Shown here piece by piece: positions 32,670-41,017 of a stretch of 64,000 bases of DNA; within the stretch, counting starts at the first letter, position 1; each line of letters begins with the position of its first letter. Source of the DNA: Caloramator sp. E03 (GTDB lineage Bacteria; Bacillota; Clostridia; Clostridiales; Caloramatoraceae); the NCBI RefSeq assembly GCF_006016075.1, contig NZ_CP040093.1:682001-746000 (forward strand). Direction: 5' to 3'. The notes beneath the pieces are model-generated. The model had not been told where the DNA came from, did not search any database, and saw only the letters and a list, made by a program, of their open reading frames with translations. A program made the position numbers and the translations under genes.

Positions 32670-32698
32670 TATATATTATTTTTATATTAAAAAATCAA
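32670..32698 (-). promoter_or_regulatory. Candidate promoter of the que operon
   Basis: On the minus strand TTGATT (32693-32698), 17 nt, TATATA (32670-32675), overlapping TATAAT two bases further. If this is the original promoter, the hairpin element and the miniature IS now lengthen the leader by more than 300 nt. A weaker TTGACC-17-TAAAGT inside the miniature element could replace it. Confidence 0.4.
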
Positions 32699-32725
32699 CA
32701 GGTATATTTTTCTTTAAATTATAAT

Positions 32726-33142
32726 CTATTCACCTATAATCTTTAAAAGCACCCTTTTATTTCTCATACCATCGAATTCCCCGTAAAAAATCTGCTCCCA
32801 TGGACCAAGGTCGAGTTTTCCATCGGTAACAGCAACGACAACTTCTCTTCCCATAATAGTCCTTTTAAGGTGTGCATCTGCATTATCTTCAAACCCGTTA
32901 TGCATATATTGGCTGTAGGGCTTTTCAGGGGCAAGCTTTTCAAGCCATTTCTCAAAATCCTTATGAAGCCCTGCCTCATCGTCGTTGATAAATACGCTCG
33001 CTGTTATATGCATAGCATTGCAAAGAAGCAATCCTTCTTTTATGCCGCTTTCTTTTAAACATTTTTCAATATCGCCTGTGATATTTACAAATCCTCTTCT
33101 TGATGGAATATTAAACCAAAGTTCTTTTCTGTAGCTCTTCAA
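32726..33142 (-). CDS. YjbQ family protein (second paralog)
   Basis: A 138-residue YjbQ/UPF0047 protein with [15 protein letters not shown] (about 43-57), [15 protein letters not shown] (about 94-108) and [14 protein letters not shown] at the C-terminus. It differs clearly from the copy at 3.4 kb and belongs to the longer subgroup. It is the last gene of the pterin/folate operon, 12 nt after folK, which hints at a link to pterin or nucleotide-derived cofactors, though the family's role is unsettled. Confidence 0.9.
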   Translation of the reverse strand: MKSYRKELWFNIPSRRGFVNITGDIEKCLKESGIKEGLLLCNAMHITASVFINDDEAGLHKDFEKWLEKLAPEKPYSQYMHNGFEDNADAHLKRTIMGREVVVAVTDGKLDLGPWEQIFYGEFDGMRNKRVLLKIIGE

Positions 33143-33154
33143 TTTTACCCCTCC

Positions 33155-33622
33155 CTATTTATTTTTTAATTCAAGCTCTAAAAGCATATCCTTAACGCTC
33201 TTTTTTAAAACAGGATGCATAAAATTCGGAGCAATTTCACATAAAGGCTTTAGAACAAACTCCCTGTTTTGCATATCCGGATGGGGAACCTTTAAATCTT
33301 TTTCATCAATAACATCATCATTGAAAAATAAAATATCTAAATCTATAATCCTTGGTCCCCACTTAAATTCCCTAACCCTTCCTAAATCCTTTTCTATATT
33401 TAAAAGAGTATATAAAACATCCATAGCATCTAAATCAGTTAAAGCTTCTAAAACCCCGTTTAAAAATTCAGGCTGATTTGTATATCCATAGGGCTCTGTT
33501 TTATAAATCTGAGATATTTTTATTACATTAAGCCCTCTAGCATTCATCATTTCAATAGCTTTTTTAATATTTTTATTCTTATCACCAATATTACTTCCAA
33601 AGGCAACATAAACCCTATTCAT
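33155..33622 (-). CDS. folK: 6-hydroxymethyl-7,8-dihydropterin pyrophosphokinase
   Basis: A 155-residue HPPK. Motifs are YVAFGSNIGDKNKNI (4-18), YKTEPYGYTNQPEFLNGV (about 43-60), GRVREFKWGPRIIDLDILFFND (split here; 92-113) and VPHPDMQNREFVLKPL. The two Mg2+-binding Asp are in DLDIL. It pyrophosphorylates 6-hydroxymethyl-dihydropterin for folate. It overlaps folP by 4 nt. No folB lies beside it, although folB is usually next to folK. Confidence 0.96.
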   Translation of the reverse strand: MNRVYVAFGSNIGDKNKNIKKAIEMMNARGLNVIKISQIYKTEPYGYTNQPEFLNGVLEALTDLDAMDVLYTLLNIEKDLGRVREFKWGPRIIDLDILFFNDDVIDEKDLKVPHPDMQNREFVLKPLCEIAPNFMHPVLKKSVKDMLLELELKNK

Positions 33623-34455
33623 CTTAACACCTCAATCATTTTTAAAGCCCTTTTATTTTCTTTAACATCATGAACTCTTATCATATCTACCCCTTTTAAA
33701 GCTGCAAAACAGGAAACAGCAATAGTCCCTTCAAGCCTATCCTTTGGGGGAAGATTCCCAAGGACAGCACCTATACTCGATTTTCTTGAGTGTGCAAGAA
33801 GAATTGGACAGCCCAATTCATCAAAATAATCTATATTTTTAATAAGTTCAATGTTATGCTCTAACAGTTTCCCAAATCCAATTCCTGGATCTATGATTAT
33901 TTTATCTTTTTCAATTCCAAAGCTTTTTGCATATTCTATTCTCTCTTTTAAAAAATCATATACTTCTTTTAATACATCATCATAGTAAGGATTATTTTGC
34001 ATATTTTTAGGAGTCCCTTTAATATGCATCAAAATAACAGGAACATCATATTTTTTAACAACATTAACCATATCATCATCAAAGGTCATAGCACTTATAT
34101 CGTTTATTATATCTGCTCCTGCTTTAATTGAATATTCAGCAGTTTTGGCTCTGTATGTATCGACTGATATTAAAATTTCTTTATTAACCTTTCTTATTGC
34201 CTCAATAATTGGAATAACCCTTTCTATTTCTTCATCTTCAGTTATAGGCTCAGAGCCAGGCCTTGTTGACTCTCCTCCTATATCAAGAACATCAGCTCCC
34301 TCTTCAATCATCTCAAGGGCTCTTTGTAATGCCAAATCTACCGAAGCTACCCTTGAGCCTTCATAAAATGAATCAGGAGTAATATTTAATATTCCCATAA
34401 TCTTAGTACTATCAAATACATACTTTTCCCCATTCTTTAAAGTCATATAATTCAT
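33619..34455 (-). CDS. folP: Dihydropteroate synthase
   Basis: A 278-residue TIM-barrel DHPS. Motifs are IMGILNITPDSFYEGS (pterin and phosphate loop), DIGGESTRPGSEPI (loop 2) and the C-terminal IRVHDVKEN. IIDPGIGFGK is the central pterin-site segment. I use the ATG at 34455, with GGGGTGATATT upstream, which overlaps the folE2 stop; the longer frame from 34479 starts inside folE2. It joins HMDP-pyrophosphate with p-aminobenzoate. Confidence 0.95.
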   Translation of the reverse strand: MNYMTLKNGEKYVFDSTKIMGILNITPDSFYEGSRVASVDLALQRALEMIEEGADVLDIGGESTRPGSEPITEDEEIERVIPIIEAIRKVNKEILISVDTYRAKTAEYSIKAGADIINDISAMTFDDDMVNVVKKYDVPVILMHIKGTPKNMQNNPYYDDVLKEVYDFLKERIEYAKSFGIEKDKIIIDPGIGFGKLLEHNIELIKNIDYFDELGCPILLAHSRKSSIGAVLGNLPPKDRLEGTIAVSCFAALKGVDMIRVHDVKENKRALKMIEVLR

Positions 34456-35222
34456 AATATCACCCCTTTTTCCGTACATGCAAAAGCATTATGATTATGA
34501 ATACTTTCCATGCTTTCAACATAAACCCTGTACCATAAAATTTCTTTCATATCATCAAGCCTTATTGCAGCCTCTCTAACCACGTCCTCAACAAACCTTG
34601 GGTTTAAATATGCTCTTTCTGTTACAAATTTTTCATCCTTTCTCTTTAACAGTGAAAAGACTGGAGAGCTTGCGCTGTCCTCAGCAACTTTAACCAAATC
34701 TTCTATCCATATAAGCTTTTTTGAATATATGCTTATATTAACAGTAGCTCTTTGATTGTGTGCCCCAAACTCGCTTATTTCCTTTGAGCAGGGGCAAAGC
34801 GTTGAAACTGGAACTATAACCTCCATTATAAATCTAAAATCTTCTCCCTTTTCAGCATCAAAGGAGCATTTAACATCGTAGGGAGATACAATTCCCGTAA
34901 CTGGAGATGGCTTTTTAATAAAATAATCAAAATCGATTTTAAGGTGGGCTGTCTTTGCACCAAGTTTTTCCTTTAATTTATCTAATGCCTTTTCTATCTC
35001 CTTTGGTGTAATTTCCTTCAAATCGTTTACAAGTTCAACAAACCTGCTCATATGGGTTCCCCTTATATCAGCAGGTAAATCAACTGACAGTGCCATCTGT
35101 GAAATAGTATTTTGAACTCCTCCGCTCTTTTCCTTAACAACGATGGGCCATTTTAAACCGTTTATTCCTACTTTTTTTAATGAAACATTTCTAAAATCCT
35201 TTTCGCTTTGTACGTCCTTCAT
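34452..35222 (-). CDS. folE2: GTP cyclohydrolase IB
   Basis: A 256-residue FolE2/MptA-type enzyme of the T-fold family. Diagnostic segments are DLPADIRGTHMSRFVE (about 49-64), VPVSTLCPCSKEISEFGAHNQR in the middle (metal-ligand Cys and His; split here) and HNHNAF-like EHNHNAFAC near the end (SIHNHNAFAC). It opens GTP to dihydroneopterin triphosphate, the shared precursor of folate and queuosine, and can use metals other than zinc. It sits between the COG0720 paralog and folP. Confidence 0.95.
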   Translation of the reverse strand: MKDVQSEKDFRNVSLKKVGINGLKWPIVVKEKSGGVQNTISQMALSVDLPADIRGTHMSRFVELVNDLKEITPKEIEKALDKLKEKLGAKTAHLKIDFDYFIKKPSPVTGIVSPYDVKCSFDAEKGEDFRFIMEVIVPVSTLCPCSKEISEFGAHNQRATVNISIYSKKLIWIEDLVKVAEDSASSPVFSLLKRKDEKFVTERAYLNPRFVEDVVREAAIRLDDMKEILWYRVYVESMESIHNHNAFACTEKGVIL

Positions 35223-35225
35223 AGT

Positions 35226-35579
35226 CTACCCCCTATAAGCTACACCACTATTTTTAGTTTCCCAAACTTCAACTTCAAACAATCTGCAGTTATCCCTTTT
35301 TAAAACATCTTTTAGCTCATTAAAGACATATACAGCTATGTTTTCTGCTGTTGGTTGTTTTATTATTTCATTTATATAAGAATGGTCAAATTTATCTATA
35401 ACTTTTTCCTTTACTATTTTTTTGAGTTCAACAAAATCAAAAACCATACCCTCCTCATCTACTGTTCCTTCAAGTTTCACTACAAGTTTATATGTATGTC
35501 CATGAAGTTTTTCACATTTTCCATGATAATTAACAAGATTATGGGCTGCATCAAATTCAAATTCCTTAATCAAAATCAT
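35226..35579 (-). CDS. COG0720 pterin synthase paralog (PTPS-I/III-like)
   Basis: A 117-residue 6-pyruvoyl-tetrahydropterin synthase homolog. Zinc ligands are in FDAAHNL and KCEKLHGHTYKLVV, and the catalytic His in DHSYINE. The active-site motif is C-E-x-x-H-G-H. From the literature on this family as I recall it, QueD has CxxxHGH while proteins with Glu next to the Cys can also cleave the dihydroneopterin side chain and replace FolB. It is the first gene of the folate operon, which has no folB, so a folate role is the better reading. It is 32 residues shorter than the QueD at 29.2 kb. Confidence 0.85.
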   Translation of the reverse strand: MILIKEFEFDAAHNLVNYHGKCEKLHGHTYKLVVKLEGTVDEEGMVFDFVELKKIVKEKVIDKFDHSYINEIIKQPTAENIAVYVFNELKDVLKRDNCRLFEVEVWETKNSGVAYRG

Positions 35580-35632
35580 AATATCACTCCATTCGATAAT
35601 ACATTTTAATCTTACTATATAAAACTTTTATT

Positions 35633-35662
35633 ATTTTACCAAATACAAAGGATTTTTTTCAA
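35633..35662 (-). promoter_or_regulatory. Sigma-A promoter of the pterin/folate operon
   Basis: On the minus strand TTGAAA (35657-35662), an 18-nt spacer ending TGG, and TAAAAT (35633-35638). The leader is about 50 nt; I see no riboswitch in it. Confidence 0.65.
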
Positions 35663-35808
35663 TTTTTATTATATAATCTTTATATTTAATTGTCCAAATA
35701 GATAAATATACAAAATTAAATTAATAACAACTGTCCTCTGCATATTTTAAAGTTTTGGATTATATGATATAATAAAAAACAATAGAAAATTCTGGGAGGA
35801 TATTCATC

Positions 35809-36483
35809 ATGGAAGAAATTACAATCAACAAAAAAACATCTCTAAGCGATAAAGCAAAATATTTTTTTAAAAAACCTTCTATATTATTTGAACAATTTGT
35901 TGAGGATCCAAAATATGGTTTAAACCTTTTAATTTTTATAATTGCTACAGCTATCTACTCAGTATCTTATGCAATAGGCTGTAAAGACTATATTATTAGT
36001 ATGATTGAAAAACAAGTGCAAGAAATATCTCAACCACAGGCATTAGAAATTGCAAAATCTGTAGCAACAAATCCTATTATACTTTCGGTTTCTGCAATAG
36101 TTACTACAATTATTTCTGTTTATCTTTTTTCATTATTATATTTTTTAATTGCTAAATTTACTGATAGAAAAATATCATTTAAGCGCATTGTTTCCATATA
36201 CTGCCTATCATCAATAGCAATTGCAATTGGTCTTATTATAAAATCCATACTTATGCTTATAATACACAAGCCTATTTTGGATAATTCATCAAATCCAACA
36301 TTGATAGGTACCTTATTAAATTACATTGATCCTTTTAATATATGGCAATATGTATTACTTATAATAGGTATTTCTACTGTAGGAAAAACTTCAAAAAAGG
36401 AAAGTTCATTTATTGTAATCATTGGTATAATAATATCAATCTCTATTTCACTTCTCATGTTTGCTTTAAAATTAAAAAAGTAA
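35809..36483 (+). CDS. Yip1-domain integral membrane protein
   Basis: A 224-residue protein with a cytoplasmic N-terminus and five hydrophobic segments (about 44-62, 92-118, 130-155, 172-190, 200-220). The PSILFEQFVEDPKYGLNLLIF opening (split across residues 24-44) and spacing match the YIP1 family of small bacterial membrane proteins with no settled role. It has a good RBS (GGGAGGATATTC) and is monocistronic. No zinc ribbon, often seen at the N-terminus of relatives, is present. Confidence 0.75.
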   Translation: MEEITINKKTSLSDKAKYFFKKPSILFEQFVEDPKYGLNLLIFIIATAIYSVSYAIGCKDYIISMIEKQVQEISQPQALEIAKSVATNPIILSVSAIVTTIISVYLFSLLYFLIAKFTDRKISFKRIVSIYCLSSIAIAIGLIIKSILMLIIHKPILDNSSNPTLIGTLLNYIDPFNIWQYVLLIIGISTVGKTSKKESSFIVIIGIIISISISLLMFALKLKK

Positions 36484-36635
36484 TTTAATATTTTATAACC
36501 TTGGGACGGTTACTTATTTTATCTAATATGAATACAAAAAACACCTATATTTTTTATATTACTTTAGTTGTATTATACAAAAATAAATTAAATCTCTATT
36601 ATAAATACTATATATAACCCATGGTATTCATAATA

Positions 36636-36670
36636 CAAAAAAGGACAGATATTTTATTAAATATCCGTCC
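36636..36670 (-). terminator. Terminator after the RCK_C protein gene
   Basis: The stem GGAC-GATATTT / AAATATC-GTCC (one internal mismatch) is followed on the minus strand by TTTTTTGTATT. Confidence 0.75.
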
Positions 36671-36705
36671 AAAAAAATTTACAAAACCCTTATAAAATAA
36701 GCTTT

Positions 36706-37014
36706 TTAATCCACCCCATTTTCCCCATATATAAAATTACATACTCTTTCATATACATCACTGCTCCCAATAACAACTATAATATCTCCTGCTTTAAATC
36801 TATAATCAGGACCAGGAGACACAACTATTTTTTCTCCTTCCCTATAGGCAATTATTGTTGCTCCAGTATTTTTCCAAAATTTAACTTCATCAAGATTCTT
36901 TCCTATAACCCAGCTTGGTTCTTTAATACTTATCTCAATTAATGTAAAAGGAGATATGTTTTTAAATCTCTCAATATAATCAATGAGTTTTTCCAAATTA
37001 TTTTGAAGAATCAA
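36706..37014 (-). CDS. Free-standing RCK_C (TrkA-C) domain protein
   Basis: A 102-residue protein. Residues about 25-95 form a TrkA-C domain: EISIKEPSWVIGKNLDEVKF, GATIIAYREGEKIVVSPGPDYRF and GDIIVVIGSSDVYERV (each under 25 residues in the family pattern). Such domains bind small ligands such as nucleotides or c-di-AMP in transport regulators. Here it is alone with a TTG start at 37014 (RBS AAGGAATTAG), without an N-terminal NAD domain or a transporter nearby. It may be a c-di-AMP or ligand sensor acting in trans, or a remnant. Confidence 0.75.
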   Translation of the reverse strand: MILQNNLEKLIDYIERFKNISPFTLIEISIKEPSWVIGKNLDEVKFWKNTGATIIAYREGEKIVVSPGPDYRFKAGDIIVVIGSSDVYERVCNFIYGENGVD

Positions 37015-37117
37015 ATCTAATTCCTTTTTTTCTTAACTATATCAAGTATATTTTCTTTTATGGTTCATTATACAATTAAATGCAACAAGTAAAAAATATT
37101 TAAACCATAGATTAAAA

Positions 37118-38062
37118 TTATCTATCAATAAGGCTGCATTTCATAAATTCATCAAGCTGTCTTAGCGTTGGAAAACCCTCCATATCCCCCTTTACAGCAA
37201 TTGCCATAGCACCAACAGCATTTGCTATTCTTCCGCACTCGCTTAGTAAAAGGTTATTCAAATATCCATGCAAAAATCCAGCTGCAAATCCATCTCCTGC
37301 ACCTACGGTATCCTCTATCCTGTCAATCCTAAATCCCTCTACATAGCTCTCTTCATACCTGCTCTTTATGTAGCATCCCTTTTCTCCTAATTTAACTGCA
37401 GCAACTTTAGCTCCTAAGTTTAAAATTTCTTCTGCAATATCTCTTTCATTATCTTTTTTAAAGATAATCTTTCCTTCATCAATACCTGGAAAAACTATAT
37501 CACAAAGAGTTAGAGCCTCCTTAATTACTGGTACTGCCTCTTCCTTTTTACATAGTTTTAACCTTATATTAGGATCAAAAGAAACTAAAACTCCATTCTC
37601 CTTTGCAATCCTCATCGCCTTAAAAGCAGCTTCTCTTGCTGATTTTGAAATATCGAGGGTTATTCCCGTTATGTGTAAAATTCTTGCCTCTTTTATATAA
37701 TTCTCATCAATATCATTTTCAGATAAAAAACTCGCAGCAGAATTTGATCTATAATAATAAACATTGGGATTGCTTTTCAAAAATCTTTCTTTAAATAATA
37801 TTCCAGTTGGGTTGGTTCCATCCACTACAACCCTTGAAACATCTATGCCTTCTCCTCTTATGGTATTAATGATAAACCGTCCAAATTCATCATCTCCAAT
37901 TCTCGAAAACCATCCAACGCTTCTTCCAAGTCTTGAAAGAGCAATTGCAACATTTGATTCTGCTCCTGCTAATCCTTTAGTAAATGTGTCTACAAACCTA
38001 AGCGGGCCATTGCATGTAGGACTAAAAAGAACCATCGATTCTCCAAAAGTAATTACATCCAT
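37118..38062 (-). CDS. kdgK: 2-keto-3-deoxygluconate kinase (PfkB family)
   Basis: A 314-residue PfkB-family sugar kinase. Family signatures are GGAESNVA-like GLAGAESNVAIALSRLGR (about 30-47), the substrate segment YYRSNSAAS near 103, and DTVGAGDGFAAGFLHG (about 251-266), with the catalytic Asp in GAGDGF. It phosphorylates 2-keto-3-deoxygluconate formed by UxaA to KDPG. It is the last gene of the uronate block, separated from the uxaC-like gene by 215 nt that hold a repeat element and a palindrome TACTGTTACAGTA at 38202-38214. Confidence 0.9.
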   Translation of the reverse strand: MDVITFGESMVLFSPTCNGPLRFVDTFTKGLAGAESNVAIALSRLGRSVGWFSRIGDDEFGRFIINTIRGEGIDVSRVVVDGTNPTGILFKERFLKSNPNVYYYRSNSAASFLSENDIDENYIKEARILHITGITLDISKSAREAAFKAMRIAKENGVLVSFDPNIRLKLCKKEEAVPVIKEALTLCDIVFPGIDEGKIIFKKDNERDIAEEILNLGAKVAAVKLGEKGCYIKSRYEESYVEGFRIDRIEDTVGAGDGFAAGFLHGYLNNLLLSECGRIANAVGAMAIAVKGDMEGFPTLRQLDEFMKCSLIDR

Positions 38063-38135
38063 TTATACTGCGCCCCCTGCTTTTTCTATCTTTAAAGCAC
38101 ATTTTATATCCAATTTTTTTCAGAGCCTATGAGCC

Positions 38136-38262
38136 CTCCGAAAAAATAAAGCTTCATTCAAAAAAACACAATATATATTAAATACCAATTTGCATTACTA
38201 TATACTGTTACAGTAAATTTTGGTGCTATTTTTCGGAGCCTTCCCAGGCACCGGAGAAAAGA
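38136..38262. repeat. Inverted-repeat element between uxaC-like and kdgK
   Basis: The arms CTCCGAAAAAATA (38136-38148) and TATTTTTCGGAG (38227-38238) face each other across about 80 nt. The sequence then runs into CAGGCACCGGAGAAAA, shared with the hairpin element at 32551-32575. It is probably a small repetitive element within the operon. A palindrome TACTGTTACAGTA (38202-38214) lies inside and could be an operator for kdgK. Confidence 0.5.
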
Positions 38263-38277
38263 TCAGAGAACTTATAT

Positions 38278-39519
38278 TTAAGCATTTAAAAATTTATAGA
38301 AATTATTTCCAAATAAATTTTCAACGTCCCTTCTAACATCCTCCTCTGATATTGCAAAACCTGTATCGAATATATCTGAATACTTATCATATAGGACCTT
38401 TGAAATGATTTGTCTTGAATGCTCCCATTTATAAATTAGCTGATCTAACACTCTCGCATCAGAATGCTGTGGCATAAACGAAAGCCCTAAAAGTTCAAAT
38501 CTCATTCTCGTCATCTCTTCTATTAAAACTGGATTGTTGAGGAACCACCAGCAGCCAAATACAAATAAGTTTTTAAACTTTCTTGCAGTAACTAAGACTT
38601 CATGCTGATTTTCCCTTGAAAGATATGTAATCATAAACTTATTTTCAGGATAATTTCTACAAAGATATTCTAATGCGCTGTTGTTTGCTCTGCCTACAGA
38701 ATCTCCTGCAAGCCCAAGTTCATAATTTACATTCTTATTCACACCAATCATCAAAGCAAAGGGCATATTTCTTTCTCTGCATACTTGAAGTATGCATCTG
38801 TCAAGTATCGTCCATCTTGCTGAATCCTCTGGAACATTAAATGAAGGAGGCAATGATGCAGCCATATAAAGAGCTCCCATTCTTTCTGCCCAATCATTTA
38901 AAAATCTTTTAATTTCACAGATTGTTTTTTCATTCAAATTTAGAGAAACATCATAACCCATATTTATCATTTTTTCCATAGCCTTTGGATAATTCATCAA
39001 AAGTGCATCTATTCTAAGAGCTGCTTTAAATCTTTCGTCCTTGTTTCCGCCTTTTTCCCAAATAGGTCTTTCATAATCATCAAAGGGATCATTCGTCATA
39101 ACAACGCACTTAACATTTGATACTTCAAATACTTTGTCTATATACTCTTCTAAAGGAATATTTTTAAAATAGTTTCTGTAATATTCCAAGTCTTTGTTTG
39201 CTGTATCAAGCCCAAGCTTATTTAATATAGTTAAAACTCCTCTTTGTGCCTCACTTATAGGAGTATTCTCAATAAATAAAGTGTTCCAGACAAGCTCTGC
39301 CTGTTCCTTCTTCGACATTTTAAAAAACTTATCATAATCCATATTAGAATATCTAAAAAATTCAGCTATAAGATAGTGGTAAGTTAAAAGCTCATCAATT
39401 CCCCACAATAAAAGCTCATTAAAATCTTTTGAATAAATATGTGTATGTATATCTGTTATCTTAACGTTATTGACTTCCCTCTCAACAACTTTTTTTAACT
39501 CTTCATGATTTCTAATCAT
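38278..39519 (-). CDS. Uronate isomerase (UxaC-like, short divergent type)
   Basis: A 413-residue amidohydrolase-superfamily protein. The metal-binding motif is TDIHTHIYSKDFNELL (residues about 22-37), and FMPQHSDARVLDQLIYKWEHSR near the end (split here, 351-372) carries the conserved Asp of uronate isomerases. It is shorter than E. coli UxaC (about 470) and resembles the divergent Bacillus halodurans type. It would isomerise galacturonate to tagaturonate or glucuronate to fructuronate. It lies 12 nt after uxaA in the same operon. Confidence 0.82.
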   Translation of the reverse strand: MIRNHEELKKVVEREVNNVKITDIHTHIYSKDFNELLLWGIDELLTYHYLIAEFFRYSNMDYDKFFKMSKKEQAELVWNTLFIENTPISEAQRGVLTILNKLGLDTANKDLEYYRNYFKNIPLEEYIDKVFEVSNVKCVVMTNDPFDDYERPIWEKGGNKDERFKAALRIDALLMNYPKAMEKMINMGYDVSLNLNEKTICEIKRFLNDWAERMGALYMAASLPPSFNVPEDSARWTILDRCILQVCRERNMPFALMIGVNKNVNYELGLAGDSVGRANNSALEYLCRNYPENKFMITYLSRENQHEVLVTARKFKNLFVFGCWWFLNNPVLIEEMTRMRFELLGLSFMPQHSDARVLDQLIYKWEHSRQIISKVLYDKYSDIFDTGFAISEEDVRRDVENLFGNNFYKFLNA

Positions 39520-39531
39520 ATTAACAACCTC

Positions 39532-41013
39532 CTATAAAGTTACTCCATTTTTAAATATTGCAATTTCACTGAATCCATTCTTTTCGTTATTAGTCTTTTT
39601 ACCATTTGCAACATCAAAAATAAAATCTATAAGCTCTTTAGTTTTATCCTCCAAGGTTTTACCTTCAAGCAAGTCTCCTGCGTTAAAGTCTATCCAATTG
39701 CTTTTTTTATTAAAAAGTTCGCTATTTGTTGAAATCTTTACTGTAGGAACCAAAGTTCCATAAGGGGTTCCTCGTCCTGTAGTAAAAAGAACAATCTGAC
39801 ACCCAGCTGCTGCAAGAGCAGTTGAAGACACTAAGTCATTTCCCGGTGCAAATAAAAGATTCAATCCGCTTTCAACTGCACGTTCTCCATATCTTAGTAC
39901 ATCAACAACCTCGCTGTTTCCTCCCTTTTGAACATTCCCAAGGGACTTTTCCTCAAGGGTTGTAATTCCACCTTCCTTATTTCCAGGCGAAGGATTTTCA
40001 TATACTGGCTGGTTGTATGAAATAAAATACTCTTTAAACCCATTAATCATTTCAACTATCTTATTAAACACTTTTTCATCCTTTGCTCTTTGCATGAGTA
40101 TATTTTCCGCTCCGAACATCTCAGGAACTTCGCTTAAAATACTTGTCCCTCCCTGAGCCACAATGAAATCGCTTATCCTTCCAACAAGAGGGTTTGCAGT
40201 TATTCCAGAAAAGGCATCAGAACCTCCACATTTCATTCCAATCTTAAGTTTTTCAGCCGGAACTTCAACCCTTTCATCCTTTAAGGCTTTTTCATAGAGT
40301 TGTTCTAATATCTTTGCCCCTTCATCAACTTCATTTAAAACATCCTGACATACTAAAAACTTGACTCTTTCATCATCAAATTCTCCTAAAACCTTTTTAA
40401 AAGAATCCATGGTATTGTTTTCACATCCAAGACCTAGTACTAATACTCCTGCTGCATTAGGATGTTTAACTATACTCGATAGTATTTTTTGTGTATACAT
40501 TAAGTCATCTCCAAGCTGAGAGCATCCATAGGGATGTTTTAAAACTTTTATGTCATCAAGTTTAAAATCTGACATTGTTAAAAATTTTTCTTTTATTTTA
40601 TCCGCAACACCGTTTACACATCCAACCAGAGGAACAATAAATAAATCCTGCCTTATACCTGCGTTTCCATCTTTTCTAATATAACCTTTAAATTTTAAAT
40701 CCCTAAATTCATATATGTTTCCGCAGCTTTTCTTTTTAAACTCATATTCTAAAGTACCGCAAAGCTTAGTTTTTAAGTTGTGGCTGTGAATATGACATCC
40801 TTTTTTTATGTCTTCTTTTAAGATTCCAATTGGATATCCATACTTAATTACATCCTCACCTTTTTTAATTTCGCATAATGCTATTTTATGACCCTTTTTA
40901 ACGGGTTCCTTAATTTCAATTTTTTCTCCTAAAAAATCCACTATATCTCCCTCATTCAAATCACAAAGGGCTATTGCAACATTATCCTTATCGTTTATTC
41001 TAAAAATATTCAT
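39532..41013 (-). CDS. uxaA: Altronate dehydratase
   Basis: A 493-residue enzyme of the UxaA/GarD family. It has an N-terminal SAF-like domain (FRINDKDNVAIALCDL to about 90, with HIHSHN at about 75) and the main domain with GCVNGVADKIK, KHPYGCSQLGDD, VLGLGCENN and GGSDAFSGITANPLVG. These carry the iron-ligand cysteines and catalytic residues. It dehydrates altronate to 2-keto-3-deoxygluconate. It starts 4 nt after the uxaB stop and has normal length. Confidence 0.94.
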   Translation of the reverse strand: MNIFRINDKDNVAIALCDLNEGDIVDFLGEKIEIKEPVKKGHKIALCEIKKGEDVIKYGYPIGILKEDIKKGCHIHSHNLKTKLCGTLEYEFKKKSCGNIYEFRDLKFKGYIRKDGNAGIRQDLFIVPLVGCVNGVADKIKEKFLTMSDFKLDDIKVLKHPYGCSQLGDDLMYTQKILSSIVKHPNAAGVLVLGLGCENNTMDSFKKVLGEFDDERVKFLVCQDVLNEVDEGAKILEQLYEKALKDERVEVPAEKLKIGMKCGGSDAFSGITANPLVGRISDFIVAQGGTSILSEVPEMFGAENILMQRAKDEKVFNKIVEMINGFKEYFISYNQPVYENPSPGNKEGGITTLEEKSLGNVQKGGNSEVVDVLRYGERAVESGLNLLFAPGNDLVSSTALAAAGCQIVLFTTGRGTPYGTLVPTVKISTNSELFNKKSNWIDFNAGDLLEGKTLEDKTKELIDFIFDVANGKKTNNEKNGFSEIAIFKNGVTL

Positions 41014-41017
41014 TAAA

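Noticed and set aside
38202-38214. Palindrome TACTGTTACAGTA as a proven kdgK operator
   Set aside because: It is a perfect 13-bp palindrome, but it lies inside a repeat element and no matching site occurs elsewhere in the uronate operon.
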